Below are positions 36,489 to 44,794 of a DNA stretch of 64,000 bases, piece by piece (the first letter of the stretch is position 1; each line of letters begins with the position of its first letter). Source of the stretch: Bog-473 sp963750075. GTDB lineage: Bacteria > Actinomycetota > Acidimicrobiia > Acidimicrobiales > RAAP-2. The stretch is from the NCBI GenBank assembly GCA_963750075.1, contig CAVVPG010000002.1:124001-188000 (forward strand). The letters are read 5' to 3'. The translations under genes and the position numbers were made by a program. Under the pieces are notes generated by a model. That model did not search any database, was not told the DNA's origin, and saw only the letters and a program-made list of their open reading frames with translations.

Positions 36489-36916
36489 CGGCCAAGGATG
36501 CCGCCGAGGTGTATACGTGCGAGCTGTACCAAGCGGGGCATACGGTGCATCACATCCAGGCGAACCGAAGTGCGGGAGAACCGCATCGGCAAGGATCGTT
36601 GACGGAGGTCCGGGACGACGTCATCACCGTCGATTTCGGTAATGAGATCAGGCGCTACCGCAACCACGACCCTGACCGTTTGGTGGACATCGTCGGTATC
36701 GGCGGAAGCGTCGGGGTCTGTGAGCGATACGTCATCCTCAGAGGCAACGGTGGCTACTGCTTCTCCATCCTGGACGCCGATAAGCCGTGGGTCCCGTGTG
36801 ACTACGAGCCGCTGACATCGTTCACTCCTGAGGCGTTGGCTCGACGCATGGAGACACATGGCGGGTTCTTGGTACCCGGTGCCGTACTCAGCCTGGAGGA
36901 TGACCCCCAAGCCTGA
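36485..36916 (+). CDS. Hypothetical protein, 143 aa, coupled to the clamp-motif peptide
   Basis: GTG 36485 overlaps the previous stop. Mixed alpha/beta, acidic, with no signal or membrane segment. A central Arg/Asp patch (EIRRYRNHDPDRLVDIVG) and a Gly-rich strand pair (GGSVGVCERYVILRGNGGYC) are notable. No family recognised. The small upstream partner and the convergent nuclease gene suggest a DNA-related setting, as inference only. Its codons are less GC-rich than the core genes. Confidence 0.55.
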   Translation: MTAKDAAEVYTCELYQAGHTVHHIQANRSAGEPHRQGSLTEVRDDVITVDFGNEIRRYRNHDPDRLVDIVGIGGSVGVCERYVILRGNGGYCFSILDADKPWVPCDYEPLTSFTPEALARRMETHGGFLVPGAVLSLEDDPQA

Positions 36917-36942
36917 CGCGGATTGATGGTTCCAGAAGAATC

Positions 36943-36961
36943 AGCGCTGAAGCTCAGCGCT
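36943..36961. terminator. Hairpin between convergent genes
   Basis: AGCGCTGA (36943-36950), loop AGC, TCAGCGCT (36954-36961): a perfect 8-bp stem in the 54-base gap between two converging stops. Confidence 0.65.
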
Positions 36962-36970
36962 CACAAGGAA

Positions 36971-38869
36971 TCAGGTAGGCGGTGCCGCGTCCTCGATCGA
37001 CGGAAGGAGGCCAGCGCCGCGGTCGAGCCACTCCCGCAGCGCCGCGGTGGCCCGGACGTCGTCTTCGTTGTAGTCGAGGATCCATTGGCGCGCCGCGCCG
37101 CGCAGAGACGGATCCGAGCCAGACGTCGCCTCGACGTAGCGGACCATGGCCAGGTCTCCGCCCACGTCGACGTCTCGCCAGGAGAACCCCGCCAGCGGCG
37201 CGACCGTCTTGAGACCCATGCTCGCGAAGCCCGTGATGAGCTGATCCTTCACGATCGGGAGCAGGTCGACCCACTGATCGGACTTGATGAAGTCCTCGAC
37301 CTCCTTTTCAATCCGCGCAACCCCGCAGCGCGCCGCGAGGCGACGCAACTGCCCGTTCTCCGCCCCCTGGCTGTAGCAATAGGCGCGGAACGAGACCCCT
37401 CGTCGTACCGCCTCGCGTCGCAAGTCGGAGAACCACTCCCAGAAGCCCAGAAAGGCCTCGAGCTCCCCGACACCGATGTCGGGCTCCCATGACGCGAACG
37501 GCGCGAAGGTCGTCGACTCGGGCCCGGCCGCACAGCGGATGTTGAGCAGCGTGCCCCAGAGGTAGCAGCCCTCGTTCACGCTCTCCATGTCCACATCGAC
37601 CTCGATGTCGGCCCGTGGCACGACGACCTGGTCGATCCCTCGCCGGCGATAGGCGGGAGATGGACCCGTGCGGGCCCTGGCATTGTCGATCTGCTGGGGG
37701 AGGTCGCTCAGGCCGGCGTCGCTGAAGGCGGAGGTCCGGGGGTCGAGGCGGGCCACGTCCGCAGCGGTGCAGATGCCCTCATCCACCAGCTGCGCCGCTT
37801 GGGCGGGTCGTGGTGCCAGCAGGTCAGTCACGGGGGTCGACGGATCGGCGATCGCCGCCTTCTCGTCGAGGTACGGCAGGTCGACCCTGGCTGCGATCAG
37901 CCGAGCGGTGCGAGAGTCGAGGGAAGCCAACTCCTGCAAGTTCGTCACGCCTCGAACGAGATACTTCCGCCGCTTGGCGACCGTGATCCCCGGCAGGAGG
38001 CTGAGGTCACCGGACGTCTCCATCTGCTCGAAGCACCAGTCTCGCCAACCACACCTCCCGCACTCGGGAACGGCGATCGGCTCGGCCAGGAGAGGAGCGC
38101 TTGGATCCTCCAGATGGACCAGTGACGCGTCGATCACGGAGAGGCGATGGCCGAACTCCAGGTCGTAGACCTCCATGGTCGACAACTCTTGCGAGGGTGG
38201 GTTCTCGATGTACTCGGTGGGGTGCCAGAGGGGCAGGTCGAGGTCGTACCAGACGACCCGCTCTTCCCAGCCGACGATGCCGGCCCAGCGGCCCAGCCCG
38301 GAGGCGTGCCCGCACGCCTCGAGCAGTCGTTGATAGTGGGCGAGCTGAAGCAGATCGGCCCACCGCCACCTGGCCTCCATGTCGGTATCCAGGTCGGCGG
38401 GTCTGTCGAAAAGGGTCCCGAGCTCCGACGTGAGCGCGCTGGCTGCGTCCTCTCTGGTCGTGACATCGAGCGTCTTGTGGTGCTTCACGTCAACGGGTAG
38501 ATATCCGTCGAAGGGTTCATCCCGCGCGAAGGCGTCGGAACGAACGAGGAGGTCCGGCTCGCCCACTCGCAGTCCCATTCGATCGACGGGCAGCCGTCCG
38601 CCGATCACCAGCGGAACTCGGTCGTCCATGGCAGCGACCGTCACCGCCTCCCGCTCGCTTCTCGAAAGGCTCTCGTCCACGACCACGGCCCCAGAAATGC
38701 CTTTTGTCAACCGCTCGAAGATGTCCGCTTCGAAGTCCCGCCCCTCGTCCCCGAGCATGGAGATGAACGGCGAGGTGGGCAGCGGCTCACATGGCCGCAG
38801 CACATCGAGCTGCAGCGCCTGCGGACACCGCTTGGCCATGTAGCTCCCCTGCGCGGGTACCTCGCTCAT
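36971..38869 (-). CDS. TM0106-family RecB-like nuclease
   Basis: 632 residues; start ATG 38867-38869 with GAGGAAG upstream. N-terminal PD-(D/E)xK nuclease core: GEPDLLVRSD (about 104) and PVDVKHHK (about 126), then QLAHYQRLLEACG as the downstream Q-motif. A cysteine cluster CGRCGWRDWC (about 272) can bind an Fe-S cluster as in RecB-like exonucleases. A helical hairpin-like region (VTNLQELASLDSRTARLI) follows, and a C-terminal RNase H/DEDD-like domain with DVDMES (about 425) and YNEDDVRAT (about 600). This three-part layout is that of TM0106-type proteins. Substrate DNA and pathway are unknown. Confidence 0.85.
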   Translation of the reverse strand: MSEVPAQGSYMAKRCPQALQLDVLRPCEPLPTSPFISMLGDEGRDFEADIFERLTKGISGAVVVDESLSRSEREAVTVAAMDDRVPLVIGGRLPVDRMGLRVGEPDLLVRSDAFARDEPFDGYLPVDVKHHKTLDVTTREDAASALTSELGTLFDRPADLDTDMEARWRWADLLQLAHYQRLLEACGHASGLGRWAGIVGWEERVVWYDLDLPLWHPTEYIENPPSQELSTMEVYDLEFGHRLSVIDASLVHLEDPSAPLLAEPIAVPECGRCGWRDWCFEQMETSGDLSLLPGITVAKRRKYLVRGVTNLQELASLDSRTARLIAARVDLPYLDEKAAIADPSTPVTDLLAPRPAQAAQLVDEGICTAADVARLDPRTSAFSDAGLSDLPQQIDNARARTGPSPAYRRRGIDQVVVPRADIEVDVDMESVNEGCYLWGTLLNIRCAAGPESTTFAPFASWEPDIGVGELEAFLGFWEWFSDLRREAVRRGVSFRAYCYSQGAENGQLRRLAARCGVARIEKEVEDFIKSDQWVDLLPIVKDQLITGFASMGLKTVAPLAGFSWRDVDVGGDLAMVRYVEATSGSDPSLRGAARQWILDYNEDDVRATAALREWLDRGAGLLPSIEDAAPPT

Positions 38870-38903
38870 CGCAACTTCCTCGGAAGGAGCACGGGGGTGA
38901 AGG

Positions 38904-39140
38904 CTACGGGCCGCCTGTGTCACTGGCCTTCGGTCCCGGGCCGTGCCGGCGCACGAACTCCTCGACGGCATCGAGCTCCCGGGGCATCAAGCCGTGGTCG
39001 GAGTCAGGCGCGATGAGGAGACTCGGCGTTGGCAGATCGGCGGCCCAGTTCCGGGGGGTCGTGACCCCGCCCTGAAAATAGTCGAGGTCGTCGTCGATCC
39101 AGACGAACGGTCTGGGATCACGCCGACGGAACGACGGACG
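38904..39140 (-). pseudogene. Truncated HAD-like gene, C-terminal remnant
   Basis: Reverse-strand frame ending TAG at 38904-38906 reads DPRPFVWIDDDLDYF, then WAADLPTPSLLIAPDSDHGL and an EFVRRHG tail. This is the conserved C-terminal part of a HAD-fold phosphatase-like family that occurs in actinobacteria (FVW-DD-L and LLIAPD-x-x-x-GL pattern, from memory). Homology stops near 39140 and no N-terminus or start exists upstream, where the DNA turns AT-rich. It looks like a gene cut by insertion of the element to its right. Confidence 0.55.
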
Positions 39141-39144
39141 ACGA

Positions 39145-39160
39145 GAAAAAGGTGTTTTTC
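39145..39160. other. AT-rich hairpin at the break point of the HAD remnant
   Basis: GAAAAA-GGTG-TTTTTC, a perfect 6-bp inverted repeat of A and T runs inside very GC-rich DNA. It marks the start of an AT-richer stretch (to about 39240). Could be a terminator, a promoter UP-like element or an element terminus. Confidence 0.45.
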
Positions 39161-39233
39161 CAGGTGGAGCAGCACATCGGGAAAATCGATTACACGTAAG
39201 TACGCGCTAATACACCCTATTTCTCGTGGCGTG

Positions 39234-39278
39234 TTGCACGAAGAGGCCGAAATTGCCCCGTTGCACGCTTGTTGCACG
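39234..39278 (+). repeat. TTGCACG repeats, left cluster
   Basis: Three direct TTGCACG copies at 39234, 39261 and 39272; the last two start 11 bp apart. They belong to the same repeat class as the clusters at 44482-44573 and 44795-44839. Confidence 0.6.
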
Positions 39279-39416
39279 GGCCGAGTTCCACGATGTTGGC
39301 TGCTCTCAGCCGGCTACGCAGAGGACAGAGGGCTCGTTATGCCTGCGAAGCTGAGGACGCGTTTGGCGCGCGGGCCCGACCAGAATCGACCGATGAGAAA
39401 TGCGGGACCGTCATGA

Positions 39417-39797
39417 TCACTGTTCGGAGGATGTCGGGCGCGTGAGCCAATGGACGCGGTCGACGAATGCGTTACCTCTCACATTCGAGTCCAGCAAATC
39501 CTGAAGGAGCGCGATGTACATGCCGATCGTGGATCGCCCCCTGGGCAAGCTCGTGTCCGAGGTGAAAATAAGACCCGAATGCGATCGGCCCTCAATGGCC
39601 CAGCGCCGAATGATCGCCACGAAATCGGCGACGTTGTTGGTGAGCAGGGCTCTTTGCTCGCTCTGGCACAGGTTCAGCAGAGATTCGTCACCGTCGGTTT
39701 CCCATCCCATTTCGATGGCGGCGACCACATCGTGACCATCAGCGCGGAGCTGGGTGGCGATCGCCGGCGAGTAGTGGTGGTCCAGTGCCAGCTTCAC
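39417..39797 (-). CDS. PIN-like toxin, DUF5615 type
   Basis: 126 residues from GTG 39795-39797, overlapping the antitoxin stop as GTGA. The N-terminal VKLALDHHYSPAIATQLRAD with its early Asp, and ALLTNNVADFVAIIRRWA, match the small DUF5615/Mut7-C-like PIN-fold group, where Asp residues form the metal-dependent RNase site (DHHY at the first position, NNVADF at the later one). Encoded just after a DUF433 protein, the standard partner. Likely an RNase toxin of a VapBC-like pair. Confidence 0.75.
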   Translation of the reverse strand: MKLALDHHYSPAIATQLRADGHDVVAAIEMGWETDGDESLLNLCQSEQRALLTNNVADFVAIIRRWAIEGRSHSGLIFTSDTSLPRGRSTIGMYIALLQDLLDSNVRGNAFVDRVHWLTRPTSSEQ

Positions 39798-40222
39798 GCC
39801 AAAGCGCGTTGTTGGCGTTCCCACCTCTCCAACTCGGACTGCTCCACGCGCTCGGCGACCGCAGCGTCCTCGTCGACCTCGCCGTTGAACTCGGCGTAAT
39901 AGTCCACCGCCGCACGCACCAGGCGAGGCGAGACCCCGAAGTATTCGGCAACCTGGTCGATATCGCCATGACTGGTTCGGATCGCGGACATGACCTGGTG
40001 CACGTAGAGCCGGGTGCCCACCACGAGCGGTTGGCGGCGCCCCGCCGCGCCCTGTTGGAACCGGATCAACGGATGTCGCTGGAGGCGGAGGGCCTCGCCG
40101 AGCAGCCTGTCGACGAGGGCATTGCGAGATTCGCCACCAGCGGACGCGGCCGTGTCGAGGAGATCGATCGTCCGTGGCGACAGCCGAAACGATCGCTGCA
40201 CCGAGCCAGGTTCATTCCGCAT
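39794..40222 (-). CDS. DUF433 antitoxin with N-terminal ribbon-helix-helix-like segment
   Basis: 142 residues from ATG 40220-40222. Residues about 8-45 (VQRSFRLSPRTIDLLDTAAS, SRNALVDRLLGEAL) look like an RHH DNA-binding domain. Residues about 60-110 (PLVVGTRLYVHQVMSAIRTS, AEYFGVSPRLVRAAVDYYAEF) are the DUF433 winged-helix fold. The C-terminal acidic/Arg helix would wrap the toxin. First gene of the pair and presumably its autorepressor. Confidence 0.75.
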   Translation of the reverse strand: MRNEPGSVQRSFRLSPRTIDLLDTAASAGGESRNALVDRLLGEALRLQRHPLIRFQQGAAGRRQPLVVGTRLYVHQVMSAIRTSHGDIDQVAEYFGVSPRLVRAAVDYYAEFNGEVDEDAAVAERVEQSELERWERQQRALA

Positions 40223-40229
40223 GTATCCC

Positions 40230-40235
40230 ACTGTA
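40230..40235 (-). promoter_or_regulatory. -10 box of the toxin-antitoxin operon, leaderless type
   Basis: Reading leftward, TACAGT ends seven bases before the ATG at 40222, so the transcript should begin at or next to the start codon. A clear -35 box is not visible. Confidence 0.4.
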
Positions 40236-40382
40236 GCACAGATGCAATTTCCTCGTCCACGGCGAAGGCCGGGGGTCCGACCACACCCCAGGGTGCGGTT
40301 ATGGGCGATCGTGTTCTGCTGATCGAGCTGGGGGTAGCGGCGGGTCGTCTATGTGCTTGACGGCCATGGATAGGCTCCGCCG

Positions 40383-43205
40383 ATGGACGCCCGCAAGATC
40401 GCCTTTCTCTTCGGCGAACCTCCTCCAGACCTGGATCCAGACGACCAGGAAGTGCGCCACCGGCTCGTGAGAGAGCGGGTCTTCGCCGACCGACCAGTCG
40501 TCGACGACGGCTCGCCGGCGAGTGCGCTCATCGTTCTCCAGCATCAGTCGATCGCCGATCAGATCGCCGCAGATGATCCACCCGAGGTCTGGCAGACCGC
40601 CGTCCGATTGCTGGATGCAGGGCTGACGCCGAGCTTCGTGATGGCCAATCTGTTCTTGGCGGCGAACTCCACGTTCGTGAACTCGTTGCGCTCTGGTGGC
40701 GCCGTCGACCACACGGAGTACCGTCGCCAGCTCGAGCGTCTGCCGTTACCTCCCCTTCGCGAGGTCATCGTCGTGCTCTTGGCCTTACTTCGTGATCGTC
40801 GGGCGGTATCGAGCGACGAGCTCGTGACAGCGGTGTTGGCTCGATTCTCGGCGAGCGAGGGCGACAACGAGTACCTCGAGCATTGGGTGGACACTGCTGT
40901 CGATGCCGTGATCGACCACGACCCGTCCTTCATGATGATCCCGCCCGACCTGGTGGTACACGTCCCGAGGCTCCTCGACGGGGCCGTGCTCACCCATCGC
41001 CTCACCGACTCCGAGCGCAGCGAAGACTGCATCCGTGCCGGCGCCGATCTGGCTGCCCTCCTGCACCGGTCCGATCCACTGCAGCTCGAGTCGGAAGGAG
41101 AAGTCGAGCTCGAGAGATTCCCCGACGGCGACGGTGTCATCGTCGGCCCCGACGGCTGGCTGGAACATTTCGACAGCGGGACGTTGCTCGTCTTTCGGCT
41201 CGACGGGAACACCTTGTCGGTCTCGGCGGTAGCGGAGTCCGAACCGCCCGGGGGTGCCGTGACGCACGCCGCACGAGCGGCTTACGACCGCGCAGTGGAC
41301 CAGCCGTGGCTTCCGGTCGGTGCAGACGAGATCGTCGTGGGCATGGTCCTGGAAAACCCCGGCATCCTCGCAACGCCAATCGTCCCGCTCTCCGAACTCC
41401 TGGCCGAAGCCGGGCTCGAGCAGCGTGGAATCGAGTTCGCCCACGACGATTCGGTGTGGCGAGCCGCCAAGACGCTGGCGCGTCTGCACGCGATTTTCGA
41501 ACGCCTCGACGAGGGTCGACGCGGGAGGGCGGCCGATGTGCTCGAGACATTCGACGCATCCACGCGTGAGGCCGCCGTCCTCCACCATGCACTGGTGGCT
41601 CTCCGAGATCACCGGATCCTCTCGGTCGTCACCGATCTGCTTCTCGACCTCGATGACGACGTGGAGCAGCTGGATGAGGTCGCCACCTTCGCCGCGGACC
41701 TCCTCGGCGCCGCCCGGCGTCCGCGCGACGGTGCTCCGGCCCGGTGGCTGATGGCCGTAGTCAGCGAGCGTCGTTGTGACCCCCTTGCGGGACTGGCCCA
41801 CCTCGAGTTGGCGGTGAAGGCCGACCCCGAGTTTCTCCCAGCGGTCGACCGGCTGGCCTGGTACCTGTCCGATCGCGGCGACGCGCTGGGCGCTGTACGG
41901 CTCTGGCGGAGTCTGGGTGTGACCGAGGCTGACAGCGACGACCTTCGCGAGGTGGTGCCCTTTGCCGAACAGGCGCCGGTCCGCCTCGGGCGCAACGAGG
42001 CGTGCTGGTGCGGGTCGGGGCGCAAGTTCAAGCACTGTCACCTGGGCCAGCCCGAGAAGTTCGAGCTCCCCGACCGGGTCGGGTGGCTCTGCCGAAAGGC
42101 CGTTGCGTACCTCGAGCGGCGTGGCGGCGTAGCACCCGAGCACGTGTACCAGCTGGCCGTCGTGAGGGCTGACGGGGACGACTCCGAGGAGGCGGTCGAG
42201 CGGGCGTTCGCGGATCCGATGACTATGGACGTGGCGCTCCACGAAGGCGGCTGGTTCGATCGCTTCATCGAAGAGCGGGGTTCCTTACTCCCAGACGACG
42301 AGGCCATACTCGCTCGTGCTTGGACGTTCGTCGACCGGACGCTCTACGAAGTCGTCGAGACCAAGCCGGGGATCTCGATGACGGTGCGCGATCTTCGCAG
42401 TGCCGAGGTGCTCGAGGTACGCGAGCGAACCTTCAGCCGCCAGGCCCGCATCGGTCAGGTCCTCTGCGCTCGGGCCGTGCCCGATGGCGAGACGCACCAA
42501 TTCATCGGCGGGATCTTCGGGGTCGCGACCGGGGAGGAGAAGGACCTCCTCGATCTGCTCGATACCTGCGACGCGGCTCAAATACTCGAGTGGTTGGCGG
42601 TCAAGAGTCGCCCGCCGCGGCTGTCCACGCGGGAGGGGGAGGACATGCGCGTCTGCAAAATCGCGCTCGAGACCGATGACCCCGACGTCGCCAGGGAGGT
42701 TCTCGACCGCCTCTACGACCCGAACGGCGAGGGACAGTGGACCGAAAGCCACGAGCTGGGAAACGGAGAGTCGATCCTCCGTGCCACAATCGAACTGCAC
42801 GGGGACCTGATCACCGTCGAGACCTTGAGCGAACCTCGAGTGGAGCGCGTGCTCCATGTGCTGCTGGCCGAGATTGACGGGATCACCGTGGTCTCCGACG
42901 ACCGCCGCGACTTCGACCCGTCAAGTCCGCCTCCGGGTCCCCGTCAGCCGCCGATGTCCATGGAGGATCCTGGCGTCAAGGAGGCCCTTCGCACGTTCAT
43001 CGGCGAGCGCGAACGGATCTGGTGCGACGAGGAGATCCCGGCACTTGGAGGGCTCACGCCCCGCCAGGCGGCGGCCGACCCGGTCGGACGCGAGGCACTC
43101 GATCGACTGCTGGGTGAATACGGCTCCCATGTCGATCCCGACACCGATCCCGAGCTGGTCGCACAGCACCCCGATCGTCTGCGTCGCCTGCTCGGGATTG
43201 TCTGA
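40383..43205 (+). CDS. Large SEC-C zinc-motif protein, 940 aa
   Basis: Start ATG 40383, no clear Shine-Dalgarno. The only recognisable domain is a central SEC-C motif (GRNEACWCGSGRKFKHCH, residues about 536-553) with the C-x-C-x8-C-H ligands known from the SecA C-terminus, where it binds zinc. The 530 residues before it are acidic, helical and repeat-like. The 390 after it include an Asp/Glu-rich alpha/beta region and a C-terminal GLTPRQAAADPVGREALDRLL, which resembles DUF2384/ParS-type antitoxin or helix-turn-helix segments. SEC-C proteins in mobile regions are often of unknown or putative defence function. Cytoplasmic. Convergent with the integrase. Confidence 0.65.
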   Translation: MDARKIAFLFGEPPPDLDPDDQEVRHRLVRERVFADRPVVDDGSPASALIVLQHQSIADQIAADDPPEVWQTAVRLLDAGLTPSFVMANLFLAANSTFVNSLRSGGAVDHTEYRRQLERLPLPPLREVIVVLLALLRDRRAVSSDELVTAVLARFSASEGDNEYLEHWVDTAVDAVIDHDPSFMMIPPDLVVHVPRLLDGAVLTHRLTDSERSEDCIRAGADLAALLHRSDPLQLESEGEVELERFPDGDGVIVGPDGWLEHFDSGTLLVFRLDGNTLSVSAVAESEPPGGAVTHAARAAYDRAVDQPWLPVGADEIVVGMVLENPGILATPIVPLSELLAEAGLEQRGIEFAHDDSVWRAAKTLARLHAIFERLDEGRRGRAADVLETFDASTREAAVLHHALVALRDHRILSVVTDLLLDLDDDVEQLDEVATFAADLLGAARRPRDGAPARWLMAVVSERRCDPLAGLAHLELAVKADPEFLPAVDRLAWYLSDRGDALGAVRLWRSLGVTEADSDDLREVVPFAEQAPVRLGRNEACWCGSGRKFKHCHLGQPEKFELPDRVGWLCRKAVAYLERRGGVAPEHVYQLAVVRADGDDSEEAVERAFADPMTMDVALHEGGWFDRFIEERGSLLPDDEAILARAWTFVDRTLYEVVETKPGISMTVRDLRSAEVLEVRERTFSRQARIGQVLCARAVPDGETHQFIGGIFGVATGEEKDLLDLLDTCDAAQILEWLAVKSRPPRLSTREGEDMRVCKIALETDDPDVAREVLDRLYDPNGEGQWTESHELGNGESILRATIELHGDLITVETLSEPRVERVLHVLLAEIDGITVVSDDRRDFDPSSPPPGPRQPPMSMEDPGVKEALRTFIGERERIWCDEEIPALGGLTPRQAAADPVGREALDRLLGEYGSHVDPDTDPELVAQHPDRLRRLLGIV

Positions 43206-43318
43206 GCACCGAGCGGGCAACCGCGCCTCGTCGAGTGTCTCCACAAGGTGATGGCTTGGCTGCCACGTGCCGAAGTCGGCCCACCGAATGGACCCTGGGC
43301 GTCCATGCCGAACTTTGA

Positions 43319-44465
43319 TCAGGGCGTCGGATCGGACGCGAGGAGGGCACCGAGGTGGTCGGCGGCGTCCCTGTCGCGGGCCGGCACCCAGGCCCAGTAG
43401 ATATCGAGCGTCGTGGAGGTGCGAGCGTGGCCCAACCGGTTCGCGACCGTGCGCAGGTCTATTCCGCCGGTCAGCAGCTCGGTGGCCACGAAGTGGCGGA
43501 GATCATGGAGACGCACGTGCGACAATCCGATGCCGGAACGCAGCCGTCCCCAACGCTGGGTGACCATCTCGGGTCGCCATGGGAGTCGACCGTCCCGATC
43601 GCTGGCGAAGATCAGCGCGGACTCCTCGAAGCCACGCCCGGTCTCCACGGCGCGTTGAATGGAGGTGGCCCTGCGTTCGGAAAGGGCCTCGGCCGCTTGA
43701 GTGGTGAGCGACACCACTCGGGAACGGCCGGTCTTGGTCGACTTGATCACCACCCCGGCACTCGCCGTCGCGCAGACGGAGCGCTCGATCCGGACGATCC
43801 GCTCGGTGAGGTCGATGTCGCACCAGCGCAGCGCGGCAGATTTCGCCTCGTCGGGCCCCCGTGGCGACGGCAACCTGCAGCCAGCAGCACAACGCAAGGT
43901 CAGCCTGGCGAGCCGCCTCGAGTGCAGCCCGGACCTCGCCGATACTGGGCGGGGAGATCGCCACCCTGGGAACCGATGGCCGTGTCGCGGACGAGACGGG
44001 GTTGCGGGCCAGCCAACCCCAGCGCACGGCTTGGGCGACAGCTCGGTGGAGTACCACGTGGGCGCAGCGGATCCTCGACGGCCCGAGTCCCGCGACAGCC
44101 ATCCGGGCGTACAGCTGGTCACAATCGCGAGCCGTGAGTTTCCACAACGGGACGCATCCAAGCGAGGGCTTCAGGTGACGGTCGATGACGCAGCGCCAGT
44201 CCTGACGGGTAGCAGGTCCGAGCGTCGCCGATGTGATGAACTGATCCAACAGGTCTCCGACGGTGGCCCGTCCGCCGCCATACAGGCCTGCCCCCGCTTC
44301 GACGACCATGCGTTGCAGGGCTTCCTTGGCCTCGGACCGCGTGCCGCGAACCGTACGAGACAGACGACGACGCTCGCCGGTGACGAGGTCCGGTTCAACG
44401 GCGACCTGAAGGCGCCATCGATCCGAACCACATGAGGTCATGGTTCCTGTGCGTGGTTTGGGCAT
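43319..44465 (-). CDS. Tyrosine recombinase/integrase, one frameshift as read
   Basis: Proposed start ATG 44463-44465 (another at 44498). An N-terminal arm-type region (RWRLQVAVEPDLVTGERRRLSRTVRGT), the SAM-like core-binding domain (TVGDLLDQFITSA) and a catalytic domain with Arg in ATGARRGE, the HxLRH motif in LHDLRHFVATELL, LGHARTSTT and the nucleophile Tyr in LDIYWAW. The frame breaks after ATGARRGE: one extra base in GG at 43836-43837, giving ICALRW when removed. Repaired length is about 381 aa, normal for phage or island integrases. It lies 174 bases from the 3' end of tRNA-Gly, a classical integration target. Confidence 0.82.
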
Positions 44466-44481
44466 GACCCACGATGGCCAA

Positions 44482-44573
44482 TGGCACGGCAATGGCACGC
44501 GCCCTTTGTACGTTCAATGAGGTCAAGGCGCGATGGAGCCTCATAGAGCTCTCGAATGGCACGAAATGGCACG
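44482..44573 (+). repeat. TGGCACG repeats upstream of the integrase
   Basis: Four direct TGGCACG copies at 44482, 44493, 44557 and 44567, arranged as two pairs with 11 and 10 bp between copy starts (one helical turn). They overlap and precede the integrase start on the tRNA side; could be arm-type integrase sites or an operator. Confidence 0.65.
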
Positions 44574-44638
44574 ACGATGCCGCGGACGCGACGCGGAGAC
44601 ACTGCGATGCTGTGTCCCTGGCCTGGACGTTTGGTGAG

Positions 44639-44709
44639 AGCGGGCGACGAGAATCGAACTCGCGTTCTCAGCTTGGGAAGCTGATGTTCTGCCTCTGAAC
44701 TACGCCCGC
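44639..44709 (-). tRNA. tRNA-Gly(CCC)
   Basis: 71 bases; the acceptor stem GCGGGCG pairs with CGCCCGC, D-arm GTTC/GAAC, anticodon stem TCAGC/GCTGA around TTCCCAA (anticodon CCC), T-arm GCGAG/CTCGT with TTCGATT, discriminator T. CCA is not encoded. The 3' end points toward the integrase, the usual geometry for tRNA-integrated elements. It reads GGG codons. Confidence 0.9.
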
Positions 44710-44794
44710 GAGAACGCGGAAACTCTACACGCTGGGTAAACGCGGTCTTCGTCTGACCGAAAACCGCCAAGTGGCCGCTCAAATGTTCGCGATA

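Larger units (their letters stand above)
39145..44639. mobile_element. Putative integrated element next to tRNA-Gly (limits uncertain)
   Basis: Cargo: toxin-antitoxin pair, a 940-aa SEC-C protein and a tyrosine recombinase pointing away from tRNA-Gly, whose 3' end it adjoins. The left side abuts a truncated HAD gene and an AT-rich segment. No exact repeat of the tRNA 3' end was found at the left side; the best match is imperfect (near 39370-39390, sharing CGAC-N-AGAATCGA). Limits are therefore provisional, and the element may be decayed since its integrase is frameshifted. Confidence 0.45.

Noticed and set aside
39366..39395. attL copy of the tRNA-Gly 3' end
   Set aside because: Only a partial match with an offset; an attachment repeat should be identical over at least about 15 bases.
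38943..39416. 157-codon plus-strand frame over the HAD remnant
   Set aside because: No ribosome site or motif; the opposite strand carries recognisable HAD-like sequence.
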